This document shows positions 1 through 10,800 of a stretch of 64,000 nucleotides of DNA, in pieces. The stretch is taken from contig NC_091023.1 of NCBI RefSeq assembly GCF_041296385.1, positions 3,224,924 to 3,288,923 on the forward strand, in the 5' to 3' direction. The DNA is from Aphelocoma coerulescens. Its lineage: Eukaryota; Chordata; Aves; Passeriformes; Corvidae. The position numbers were made by a program, and so were the translations under genes. Under the pieces are notes generated by a model. That model had not been told where the DNA came from. It ran no database searches and saw only the letters and a program-made list of their open reading frames with translations. Each line of letters starts with the position of its first letter. Position 1 is the first letter of the stretch.

Positions 1-446
1 TTTTGTGTGTTTGAAGAGAGCAGGACTTCTAGAAGGGAGATGTGCTGTCTTTGGGATATATAATGATAAAAGCAGGTTGAGCAAATGCTGTGGAATAGCT
101 GGCATTCAGCCTTAGAAAGAATTCTAATCCCAGTTTCTCTGTAGATCCATGTATTTGGAGATCTTAGTTTTTGTTACTAACACTAATGGAGTTTAGCCTT
201 GCAGGTGAGCAAGGTTAATGGTATAATCTGACAGAAACCAAAAGGTTTGTCACTGTGGTCAAACCCAAGGCTGTACACACAATATCCATGTGATTCTTAC
301 ACCTTTGAGACTCGTGCAATGAAATACTGCTAAATTTTTGTGAACAGCGAATGGCTCACGTTTGAGGAGTGTCAGCTGAGAGGTTCTGGTGTAAAGTGTG
401 GTCCTGCAGTAGTAACCAGGTGGATTTTTTAAAACATCTGGTTTAG
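1..446 (+). other. RNF168: RNF168 intron (3' part)
   Basis: AT-rich non-coding sequence that ends in a pyrimidine-poor but usable acceptor (gtttag at 441-446) directly before the first visible RNF168 exon. No other feature is seen. The upstream exons, which carry the RING finger, lie outside the window. Confidence 0.7.
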
Positions 447-3354
447 GTGGAGGCAGAAAGGCGAGCACACGAACAGGAGGAGAACAAGGCGAGTGAGGAA
501 TACATCCAGCGGCTGCTGGCAGAGGAGGAGGAGGAGCACAAGTTGGCAGAAGAGAGACGGAAGGAGATGGAGAAGCAGCTGAAGCAAGATGAAGAGCTGG
601 CCTGGCAGCTCAGTAACAGTCTGGTGAGTTAGCATCGAGGGGGACAGCAGCAAATGTCAATATAGTGCAAGCAACTTGGATTTCTAAGAGTAAATGTTAA
701 AATTTGGAATAATGTAAATTTATTTTAGTTGTAGTTGGAAGCTGTCATCAGCCCCCAAGTACTTTAAAGCCTTGATTGACCATTAATTTCTGAAAAACCA
801 GTGGGAGGGTGAAGCCTGTGTAATACACACTTGAAATCCAGCATGTGTACTGCATGTTTCCATTGTGAAACATTTTAAAACATTGATTTTCTGCTATATG
901 CTTCCTTTTCCTCATAATTTTATAAATGCTTCTTTGGAAGAAATGAGTATCTGTAACCTGTACTGGAAGAAAGGAACGTACAGGAAATATGTACCTTACC
1001 TTTTGGAGGTTTTTTTGTTTGATTAATTTGTTTTGGTTAGTTGAATTTTTGCTGCCCAGTGATGAAACCTGTGTACTTATTTGAGAAAAGCCTCCTGTCC
1101 CTCAGTGCTAGATCCAGGAAGGTGTATGGAACAGGGAACATGTGTTTTTCCATAACCATCCATTACTCACAGTTCTAGAGTTCTTTGGACAAAAGTAACT
1201 AATTCCGCAGCAAAACCAAAGTAGTTCCCTGAGGTTTCTGCAGTTTGTGTTGTGTTTTGTTTTACCTAATGCTGTTTTTACTTGTCGTGGAAGAACGAGG
1301 ATTCCGAGGGACACGTGCTTGGCAGCCCGTCACCAGCACACGGCCTCTCCCTTCAGACATCCCCACTGAACTCGGGCAAGGCAAAGAACAAACCAAGCAA
1401 CTCTGGAGACATTCAGAAGTAAGGCATTCAGCCAAGTGTTTCTTCTTTAATTATTGGCCTGTTTCAGTGTCCTTCTGCTCCATCTGCTTCTTTGGAATGC
1501 TGTAGGCCATCTTCCCTAGATAACTGGGGACAAATGTGAAGTGTTGAAGGTTAAAATGTTTCCTCAAAAGAGGAGAAGGGAAACACTTGCCCTTCTTGTT
1601 GTTTTTTGTTTGTCAGAATGAACCTGAAGATCTTGAGTAATGCAAAGAACTGATAGTTCAAGGACAAAATGTTTAAAGGGGTGTCCTTTTTTTTCCTTTT
1701 AAGGTATCTGTCTCCGAAGAATTATGGTATGTTGGGATCAGCATCGTTCTCTAGTACCACAGGAGGAGGCAGGAGCAACTCTGTCTCTGCGGTAACTGGA
1801 ATAATTTTGTAATAAATCTCAAAGTTAGTCATTATTGGGATATTTTCCCCTTGCCTGTAGGATTCCAGTCCTCTATTCCCCTTGCACATCAGCACTGGGC
1901 AGGTTATATTGCCCTTATTAAGCTTCTCAGTTCTGGAGCCTACTGGAAGAGGGTGTACCCTGATTTACATCATTCCGTGGCTGTCTGTCTCATCGTTCCT
2001 GTGATGCCTCTAAAGAAGATGAGCAGGCCTGCACAGCTGGTCTGAGTCACTGATAAGAGGAAAATGCTGCAGTTGTGGTTTCAGTCCTTTAGCTGGCCTG
2101 CTGCAGTTATTTTAAGTATTTTCATTATTATTAAACAGTTATGTATTTTTTAAAAAGAGAAGTATCTGAGTTGCTATCCCAGAGCACTCAGGGGCAATGC
2201 AGCCAGGAGAAGTGAATTTGGTATTTATTCACACCCATGGGCTTTTGATAAATTTACTTTATTAGTGGTGTCTCCCTTTTCTTCAGGAGACCAACAGCAA
2301 TGAAGGCAGCAGTTCTGCGCTGCAGGATGAGCAAGAGGAAATGCCAACCCTGTCTCCACAGCTGACCAGTGTAAATAAAGATTCCGGTGCTAAGGATTCA
2401 TTTTTGGAATCATGCATGAACTATTTCAGTGCCTCAGCTTCAGGTGAAACTGCCACTGTCAAGCAGGAAAAAACACCAGGACCAAATAGTTTAGAAGATG
2501 GAGTTTCAGATGCACTTCATGGGACCATAAAAGGGGAAGGGTCTAGAACAGTTCTTTCTACATCCAAAGAAGAAGATGATGGAATTGAGTCAGACAGTGG
2601 CAATTTAACACATGTCCAAAGGATAAACCTTGAAAAGTCTGATGAAACTTGTACCTCTGTTGAGTTAGGGATGAATTGTGTGATGTCTGACAGCCAGACT
2701 GCATTGCATGATCTGGGGAAAGAGGCTGGACACTCAGATGTAGAGACACCAGAGAGGCCACAAAACTCTAAGGAGATTCCCAAAAGGAAGTTACTGGAGG
2801 CCCCAGCTGATGTCACGATTGACTTGGGCATTCTTGATAAGAGGAGAAGAACCTTTTCAGAAAGTGTAGAAGACCAAGGAGAGCAGATGAATGATTTTAA
2901 CTTGCAAACACAAAGAGCCTTTGAGCAGCAGTTCTATGAAAGGCGCAGGCAGGAGGAGCAGGACAGGCTTCTGGCTCTGCAGCTGCAGAAGGAGCTCAAC
3001 AAGGAGGAAAGGACACTTAACCGACAGAAGGGCTCTCCAGACGAGTATCTTCTTCGCACCAAGCCACCTCTGTCTGTGAAAGACTGTCCTGCCAGAAAAG
3101 GAAGTTCCAAGGTGGCAAAAGACTCAAAGGGATCAAAAACACAGGCTGAAACCAATCACCACAAGACTCGGAAAGGTTCCTGCAATGAAAACTGGCAGTC
3201 CCCCGCCAGGGTCCGGGTGAAATCCCCCAGCGTCAAGGAAGGAAAGGTTTTGAATTGTGTGGTTAATACCAGTGACACAAATGATATTTGTTCGCTGCCT
3301 AAGAACAAGCAAAAGACAATCCTGCAGATGTTTAAAAGCCCTGTTGCAGAGTAG
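447..3354 (+). CDS. RNF168: E3 ubiquitin ligase RNF168, C-terminal part (partial, 4 exons)
   Basis: Joined exons 447-623, 1294-1418, 1704-1791 and 2287-3354 give 485 residues ending in TAG; all junctions are GT-AG and reading phase is kept (0, 2, 0). RNF168 adds ubiquitin to H2A/H2AX K13/K15 at DNA double-strand breaks, recruiting 53BP1 and BRCA1 complexes in the nucleus. The first exon encodes the acidic, Glu/Lys-rich helix with the ubiquitin-binding MIU1 motif (DEELAWQL). The last exon holds a Ser/Thr-rich linker, then a second MIU (EEQDRLLALQLQKEL) followed by the LRM2-type element (NRQKGSPDEYLLR), the combination that lets RNF168 read its own mark. The C-terminus is basic and ends ILQMFKSP. 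The RING domain is upstream of the window. RNF169 shares the MIU2-LRM2 block, but the MIU1 exon and the UBXN7 neighbour favour RNF168. Confidence 0.95.
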
Positions 3355-5060
3355 ATCAACAGAACCATGGACATGTGGTGGAGTGGGAATGGTAACTGGA
3401 GTGGGAATGTGGTGATGTTCTCCTGTGCTAGACAAAGCTTCCCTAAGCAGTTCTGAGTTGTTGCTTTGGAGTGGAACCACTTTGGGCAGCAGTGCTCTGA
3501 GTTCTGAGAAGTTTTAGTAACATACACCCCCAAAATGTAATATTTTTTAATTGTGCTTTTCCTGAATATTATTTTCTAGCACTTGCAGCGCTTCTTGCAG
3601 GACTCGGAGCATTTCTTATTTTCTAGCTTGCATTTACATGGTTTGGAGTGTGAATACTGGTAGTGTTGAAAAACAAGGATAACTGATGGTCTGATCATAA
3701 AATGAGAATCCGAAGCCTTTAATGGAAAAGATGCACATTCTGTGGAGGAAACAAGTGAAAAATGAGTCTGTATTCCCAGCTGGCTTTCAGCTGCAAGGTT
3801 GAAGCTTCCCTCAGCACAACCACTGTTCTGTAAATTGAAGCATGTTGCTGGAATTTAGGCTGTTTCTGGAATTGCATTGTTCGCACACCTATTAACACGA
3901 GTGTAACCAGCCAGCCACTCTTTGCCTCTCGTATGCTAACCCCTCCCTCGGACAGAGAGGAAAGAAACAGGTCATTCTCCACTGCCAAAGCCAAGGGTCT
4001 TTCATGGATGCCAAGGCTGTGGGCTCCCATTCACCTCTACTCAGAGAGATCCCTCCTGCAGATCCCATTTTCCCTGTTGTTAAGAACAAGAGACTTTTGT
4101 TTTCTTATTGTTAATGTTCTGCAACCTAACTCTTGTACAACTGTGTTATTGTATTTAATGCTGTTTAATTTTCATACACAAACTGGTTTGAGTATGATTA
4201 CAGCAATAGTCCAGAAGTCAGTTATGATGGAGAAAGTTAAAACGAAAGGAAAAAAGCAACTGACAACTGGAATTGTCAGTAATGACATAACTGTAATTAG
4301 AAATTGACATAACTGCCCTGCCTGGCTGTAACTGTTCCCCTCCCTTTTTAGAGGCACTACCAAATACTGTTCCTGTTGGGTTTAAAACTAAAATAACTCA
4401 AAAAATTTTATAATTTAGACGTGGAGGTGCTGAGGCCTGTAGGAGGTTGAGGCTGGTCCAGAGGCAACCAGATCCTACTATGCAGAGGAAGTTTTCCTGC
4501 TAATTGTTTCATCTGTTGTTTTATGAAGCCATATTTTGGCTTTTCATTGCTTCTTCAGAGCTACTTTTGCACTGTCTGTGTTTGAAATAGAGCCAAGTGC
4601 CAGCTGCAGTGCTGAAGGGTGTGTGCTAGTCACCAAAGTCAGCAAATGTTTGAGTTTTGTCCATTTTTGGAACCCCATGGGTGAGTTTAATTCTGTTCTG
4701 GGAAATTCCTAACAGACTTGTTTCTTCATTATCATCTTCTGATGGTTTAAGTTTTAAAAAACCAAATTTTATGGAAAGCATGACCAGCACACTGAGCCAA
4801 AAATATTAATTGTTGGGGTTTTCTTTTTCCCTGAAGGCTGTGTGTCTCTATCATTGTTGGGCTTCTCACAAATAAATGTTCTGTTCAGAGATGTTTTTTG
4901 AGACAGTTACAGCAGGTGACCAGAGGCAAATCCTTCGATTTTCTGCCTCAGCCATTGTTCTGGAAGCCTTCCTTCAATATGGATCTGTTTTTCTTTAATC
5001 CTTACCACAGTTGGGATTATTTTCTGTCTTACCCATGACATCAAAACAAATTAATTAAAG
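3355..5060 (+). other. RNF168: RNF168 3' UTR
   Basis: Non-coding, AT-rich sequence after the stop codon. A canonical AATAAA lies at 4871-4876 and an ATTAAA near 5055, so the transcript probably ends between about 4.89 and 5.08 kb. A small perfect 7-bp stem with a 6-nt loop lies at 4260-4279. No coding potential is seen. Confidence 0.6.
4871..4876 (+). terminator. RNF168: poly(A) signal AATAAA, RNF168
   Basis: Canonical hexamer about 1.5 kb after the RNF168 stop codon, followed by a TGTTCTGTT-type GT-rich stretch. Cleavage is expected about 15-25 bases downstream. Assignment is by position only. Confidence 0.5.
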
Positions 5061-6639
5061 TTTTTTTTTAAGGCAGAGCTAATGTCTGTTTCCATCCTGG
5101 TGACCTTCAGCCTCTCCAGTCAGGGTAAGCCTGTAAAAAACAAACTCATTCTTCAAAGCAGATGAGGAGAGTGTTTATTTGCTGCCCAAACTCTCTAAGT
5201 TTATGCCTGAGAGACAGCTTTGGTACCTGGGGACTCCCCATGAATTAATTCCAGATGTTAAAGGGGTAGGGGAAGCATTAAGGGGGAAGAGGGTGAGGGA
5301 GAAGGGGCCATTTCCCTTTCTGGCAGCACTGCACCTTGTGCAAGTGGCATGAAATCACATCCCAGTACATGGATTGCTGCATTTCACACCAGCCTCATTC
5401 CCTTTTCCTCCACAAGCTGTTCCATGGATTCTTCTCCCTTTCAGTGTGTGATTGTGTCCCTCTTTTATATAAGACTTGGGACATGCACTGAACTAACCCC
5501 AGTTAGGAGTTCCGTAAGGGGGGTGCTTGCACAGACTTACTCCCTTAACAGCAATGGCAAATCCTGCTGCTGAGATTCCACTGAAAATCACAACAAAAAT
5601 TACAAAACCTGCCCTTTCAAAGGTTGAGATAGCTCATAACTGTTTTTTGGGGTGTGTGTATCTGCACCAGAGGGTGTGTTAAAGGATTTGGGGGATATTT
5701 GTGTTTTCCAGCTCGCTGAACGTTGTCTGTGTCAGAAGGGCCTCTTACATAAGAATTGTTATTGTTTTTAAACAGAATGCAAAAAAAAGCAGGACTAAAA
5801 ATTGTTAGATAAAACCCAAACTTAACTGCAAAGTGTACAAAACCTGTCACCTACAGCAGCAGCCCTATCCGAGGTGGAGTGCTGCAATCCCTCAGGTCCC
5901 CCAAACGATCCCATTCCTCACCATATCCATGGCACAGTACTCCTCACCAGGCGTAATTTGGCCTATTTTAGATGTTCATTGTTAGAGGGTGGGATTTGGT
6001 CACTGCTGAGTGGATCTTGGTTGTTCCAACAGCTTGTTTCTGACCCTGTGGTCTGGGAGCTTTGAAGCAGGTGAAATCAGCTTTGTTGTACTACTGTTAG
6101 TGAAGCAGGAGCCTGTATTTGGGGTGTCTGGGCTGGTGTAATGGTTCAGTGCTGCTCACCTGCCTTCACCCTGGTGATTCACTTGTGCTGTTTGTGAACA
6201 AGTTCAACTCATCCAGCTGCCAGGAAAAACAAAGCAAGCGCCAAAACCCCAAATACTTCACAGGCTTGGTTGCTCGCCTGAGCACCAGAGCTGGTGTGGG
6301 GTTGGGAAGCAGGGAGGGAATAAGGGAACAGATGTACCTGTTTCCATAGCAGTGAGGTATTAAGTGTTTAGAATTCTAGGGGAACCTCAGCTTTCTGTGG
6401 TACTCACAGAGTTGACAAGTGTTACTGGCAAGGTGTTCAGCAGCAAGGCAGCCACATTCCTGCTGTGCCGGGAAACAGGCAAGGAGTAAAACATTCCTTT
6501 CCTGCCATTTCTCTGGGTGGCCTGGGGATCAGAAACACCTGGCACGGTGGCTGGGGACAAATCTAGGCGTTTCCTCTTCTGGCTTTGTGACAGTGATGGC
6601 AGGGTGACAAGCTGTTCCTTGACCACCTCAGGTCCTGCC
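5061..6639. other. RNF168-UBXN7 intergenic region
   Basis: About 1.6 kb without convincing coding sequence on either strand; only short chance open frames occur. No RNA gene or clear transposon is recognised before the CR1 element that begins near 6640. Confidence 0.5.
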
Positions 6640-7340
6640 CCACAGAATCCCAGGATGGGCCAGGTTGGAAGGGACCACAGTGGTCACCTGGTGGCACCTC
6701 CCTGTTCCAGCAGGGCCGTCCCAGAGCACACAGCACAGATTGTGTCCATATGGCTCTGGCATATCTCCAGTGAGGGAGACTCTGGGATATCTCCAGTGAG
6801 GGAGACTCCACAGCCTCTCTGGGATCTGTTCAGGGCCCAGGCACTGCCCAGGAAAGTTCTTCCTCATATCCAGGTGGAACTTCCTGGGGTCAGTCCCTGC
6901 CCGTTGCTCTGGTGCCATTGCTGGGCCCCGGGGCAGAGCCCGGGCCCTGCCCTGAGCCCTCCCTGCAGCCAGGGCCACCCAGGGCTGAGGGCCCCTCTCA
7001 GCTGGGGCTCCTCTCGAGGCTGAGCAGCCCCGGCTCCCTCAGCCTGTGCTGGGCACGGAGATGCTCCAGGCCCTTCCTCATCTCTGCAGCCTCTGCGGGC
7101 CCTGCTCCAGCAGCTCCAGGTGTCTCCTCTCCTTAGGAGCCCAGAGCTGGACACAGCACTCCAGGTGTGCCCCACAGGGCTGAACAGAGGGACAGGATCA
7201 CTCCCTGACCTGCTGGCAGTGCTCTTCCCAGTGCCCTCCAGGATCCCACTGGCCCTTCTGGCCCCCAGGACACTGCCGGCTCGGGGACAGCTGGTTGCCC
7301 ATCAGGACCCCCAGGTCCCGCAGCGCTGCTCTCCAGCAGG
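6640..7340 (-). repeat. CR1 LINE fragment (antisense) upstream of UBXN7
   Basis: The plus strand starts like an inverted CR1 3' end (cacagaatcccagga, then ggttggaagggacc) and continues with typical CR1 antisense text: agttcttcctcatatccaggtg, gctgagcagccccggctccctcag, ctccttaggagcccagagctgg and acccccaggtcccgcagcgc. About 700 bp are kept, so it includes more than the terminal 3' UTR. An internal near-perfect tandem duplication of 26 bp (6755-6780 and 6781-6806, 25/26 identical) is present. The element ends where the UBXN7 CpG island begins. Long GC-rich open frames over it are not genes. Confidence 0.85.
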
Positions 7341-7621
7341 TACCCGCGCCTGTGCTGGTGGTCAGAGGTATTCCTGGGCGTCTCTCCGGTCACAGCACCT
7401 GGACCTGTTCCGCACTCGGCCCGCGGCCTGCCCGGCCCCTCGCTGTGCCTCGCTGGGCCTCTGTGAGGGAGTAAATCCGCGTGGGAATCCCGGGCGCGTG
7501 TCCTGCGAGTGCCGGCCCGGCCGCTGAGGCCCGTGCTCGTTGGAGCGGCGGGTCGGGAATACCGGGAGGATTCCCAGGGAAAGCCGCTGAGGCGGCGGGG
7601 GGGCGGGGGGGAAAGGAGGGC

Positions 7622-7635
7622 GTTGCCACGGCAAC
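7622..7635. promoter_or_regulatory. RFX X-box-like site 1
   Basis: GTTGCCACGGCAAC is a perfect inverted repeat of GTTGCC/GGCAAC with a 2-base spacer and matches the RFX consensus GTNRCC-N(0-3)-RGYAAC. It lies about 175 bp upstream of the UBXN7 start codon inside the CpG island. Confidence 0.6.
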
Positions 7636-7669
7636 TCCCGCCTCCCGCGCGGCCGAAGGGGCGGGGCTC

Positions 7670-7683
7670 GTTACCACGGCAAC
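7670..7683. promoter_or_regulatory. RFX X-box-like site 2
   Basis: GTTACCACGGCAAC, same consensus and same 2-base spacer as the first site, starting 48 bp downstream of it. Two such sites side by side are unlikely by chance in GC-rich DNA, because both half-sites carry AA/TT dinucleotides. Confidence 0.6.
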
Positions 7684-7749
7684 CGAGACCCCGCCCCCTC
7701 GCGGCGGCGGCGGGCGGGGGAAGGGGCGCGCGCGCGCGCGGGCGGGCCC

Positions 7750-7761
7750 CGCGCATGCGCA
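7750..7761. promoter_or_regulatory. NRF1-like site
   Basis: CGCGCATGCGCA matches the NRF1 consensus YGCGCAYGCGCR. It is about 50 bp upstream of the UBXN7 start codon, a usual position for NRF1 in TATA-less promoters. Confidence 0.6.
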
Positions 7762-7803
7762 GCGCGCGCCGGCCGGCGGCGCGTGTGTTGTGGTGCGGCG
7801 GCG

Positions 7804-7814
7804 GCAAGATGGCG
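7804..7814 (+). promoter_or_regulatory. UBXN7: YY1-like site overlapping the UBXN7 start codon
   Basis: The sequence caagATGGCGGC fits the YY1 core AAnATGGCGGC, which in many housekeeping genes sits just downstream of the transcription start and includes the initiator ATG. This suggests a short 5' UTR. Confidence 0.55.
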
Positions 7815-10800
7815 GCGCCCGGGGGCTCGGCGGGCGCCGCGGCGCTGAGGGCGCTGGTCCAGCAGTTCACCGCCATCACCGGTGGGTTCGGGGCGCGGGG
7901 CGCGCCGGGGCCGCCGAGCTTCCTCGGGAGCGTCCCGCCCGGCACCCACTGCCGGCGGGCCGGGGGCGGGAGGTGCGGGCCGAGGCGGAGCGGTTCCGGG
8001 CGCGCTGCCCCTGCCCCCGGAGCGCCCCCCGCTGGGCGCCGGCGGTGCCAGGGCCTGTCCGCGGGCGCGCCCCGGGGGCCGCCCAACGCCGCGGGGCTGC
8101 CCCGGGCCCGGCCCCGCTCCCTGCGCGGCGGAGAGCTCGCCTCCTTTTGAGCGGCGGTTCCTCTCGGTTGTCCCGGTGGCGCGGGTGCGTGTCCTGCTCC
8201 CTCCCTGCCTCTTCCCCTCCCTCCCGCCTGCGCTCCGCCCCGGGAGCCGCTTCCCGCTCCTGCTGACGGCCGGCAGGGACCCGGGAGCTGAACCCCGAGC
8301 CCGCCTTTGGAAAAACAGAAATATCCTATAGCACGGGCGACTTGCGGCGAATTGAGTTCGCAAACGCAGAGAGCAGGTCGCTTTTCCGTGGAAGTTCGCG
8401 TCAGGTGACAGCTCCTGCTTCAGGTTGTGTACTTGGAGCGCTTGACCCACTTTGTGTTTAATCTGCTTCACCGTAGTTACCCCTGGCTGATGGATTTGTA
8501 TGTCAGATACTGCAGGAGTGTTTAATAAGATGTATTAACTCTACAGCCAAAGAGAAGTGAAACTGCTTTAATTCGGTTGTCCAGACCAGCTCTGTTTCAG
8601 GTTGTGTCCCTGTACTTGGACACACTCAAATCCACAACAGGATGTAAGCAGGGAAATTATTGATCTCTCAGCTATTCCTAAAGAATCTTTGTAGAGTAAA
8701 CCCTTTGAACCAAAAGAACCCACAGCAAATATATTTTCAGTAATACATGCCTATGTGGGAGATATTTGCTAAAACCTGAACGAGAACAGGCAGAGCTGTG
8801 CTGGTTTCCTCTTCCTGACACCTTTTATGTTTAGACACGTTTTGTGCTCAACATAAGAGAACCCCTCTGTGCTTTCAGAAATGGAAAAATACAGCCTACT
8901 GGGCTTCACCCATCCACCATTAAGTGGAGTTTGGAAGTTTTGGTTTTCCCTGTAACAGAGTTGAAGGCTGTATCTGAAGGTTGTGTTGTCAGGGAGCTTG
9001 TCTGGCCGATGCTGGTGTGGTGTGACAGGTGCTCACAGCTCAGTGCTTTGTGTTAGTAGCTTTTTCTTCTCAGAGTTGTAAGTGTATGCAATCACTCCTG
9101 TCTGTGGGGGAAAGGCTGAGGGAATACTCTCCAGCATGAGGGATGAGGAGAAATAGTCCTTGACGCTTTTCTTTGGTCCTGGTGGCAGAATTGGGTTTCT
9201 TTGGTGCTCTCATCCAGGAAAGTACTGCTAAGAGAATGTAACTCCTGCGTGTCTTCCTCAAGGAAATGATGGGATATCTGTGAAATTTGCTTTGAAACTT
9301 AACAAATATTTAGAATTTTCTGTTTTCCAGCACAAGGACTGAAAGCTTTGATATGCTGGCACTTTCCTCAGGAATGATGATGGACCAGTGAAGGCACTTT
9401 CTGTGTCAGTGTCTTTGTAAATAACAGCAGAGGGTTGAATTATCATTTTTCTTCCTGTTCTTGCAAATGAATGGCTTTGCATGACTCTACAGTGAGGTGT
9501 AGAATGGTGTGTGTGTGTGTTCTAGGCTCACAGGTGTGGTTTCATTGCTACAGTTAACATTGAAAAGAGCTGAAAATGCCAAAAAATAGTTTGAGTGAAG
9601 AACCTGAACTTCTCATTGTTTTTTGGGATGTCACTAGTTTTTATTTTGCACTTTCTTCAGCTCAGTTAAGGTCTTAAAATACAGCTGACTGTCATCCCAG
9701 TGTGCTTGTTGTGGCAGGTTGGGTGTTTTGGGAAACCAGTTCCCTCAGTCAGTTTGGCTTTCTCAGCAGTTTGATGTGCAGGTTATTTAGAACTGAGTGA
9801 TCTCCACAGTTTCAAAGTGTATTCTCTGTTCAAACCAGAGCTTCCCGAGTCTTTCTCAGAAAATCTGGGAAACATCTGAGTATGTTTTACCCAGACTGAT
9901 GTTATCTGTGAGCCTGGTTTTGGGCAAAGTGTTTTCATCGTTTTGGTGACTTGCTGTGAACTTAGGAAGAATTACTACAGATCACAAAGCTGCTCCCAGA
10001 CTGGTTCAGCTGCATTTTGCCACTCTTCCTCTCTACCAGCCTTTCCAAAGGAAAATAAGCTCTTTGGCAGTCCACCACCTATGGAGAAGGTGCTGTAAAG
10101 AATTGGGTTGCAAGAGAGCTGCTTCTCCTGAGGGAGCTTTTGCTGATGGGATGGTTTTTGAGGAGAAGTTGGGAGGTAGAGGCTCGTCCTCTGAGGAGGG
10201 ACTTGCAGGTGATGTTAGGAACTGTTGCTTCATCTTGAGCAGCAACATCAAAAACTGGGATTAGTTGTACTTTAGGTGTTCAAAGCCAGTCTGGACAGGG
10301 CCTGAAGCAACCTGGGGTAGTGGAAGGTGTCCCTGCCCCTGGCAGGGGGTGGAACTGGATAAGCTTTAAGCTCCCTTCCAAGCCAAACCATTCCATGATT
10401 ATGTGATTTGAATAAATGTTAGTCATTATACAAAGAATTCTGTAGACAAGTACTACTTTCTCCCTCTTGGCTGCTTTTTTCCCCTTCTTACATAAACTGA
10501 GCTTCTGCTGGTTCGTTTTTGCTTTTCAGCAGAATCAGTAAATCAGGGTGTCTTTTCTTCCATCTCTAAATGTCTGTTACAAGTGCATAAAAAACTTTAG
10601 CAGCTGATTCAATATTCTTCCTGTTAAAATGTTAAGTCAGGTTTTCTTTTTTCTTTGTGTAGGCCTGCTTGTGTTTGGAAAGTGCATGGAATCGTGGAAT
10701 TGTTTGGCTTGGAAGGGGCCTTAAAGCTCATCTTGTTCTACCTGCTGTGATGGGCAGGGACACCTTCCACTATCCCAAGTTGCTCCAAGTCTATCCTTGG

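Larger units (their letters stand above)
7400..8300 (+). promoter_or_regulatory. UBXN7: CpG-island promoter of UBXN7
   Basis: Very GC- and CpG-rich block covering the UBXN7 start codon and first donor site. It contains GC boxes (ggggcggggc near 7660), a (GC)n run near 7726-7740, G-rich tracts at 7590-7620, two RFX-type X-boxes, an NRF1-like palindrome and a YY1-like site. No TATA box is seen, as expected for a housekeeping promoter. The exact transcription start cannot be placed. Confidence 0.8.

Noticed and set aside
6517..7023. 168-codon plus-strand open frame
   Set aside because: It covers the antisense CR1 element upstream of UBXN7; the text is LINE sequence.
7133..8266. Long open frames (over 200 codons) on both strands around the CpG island
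   Set aside because: High GC content removes stop codons by chance; the frames are Arg/Pro/Gly/Ala-rich, overlap each other and run through the UBXN7 first exon and donor site.
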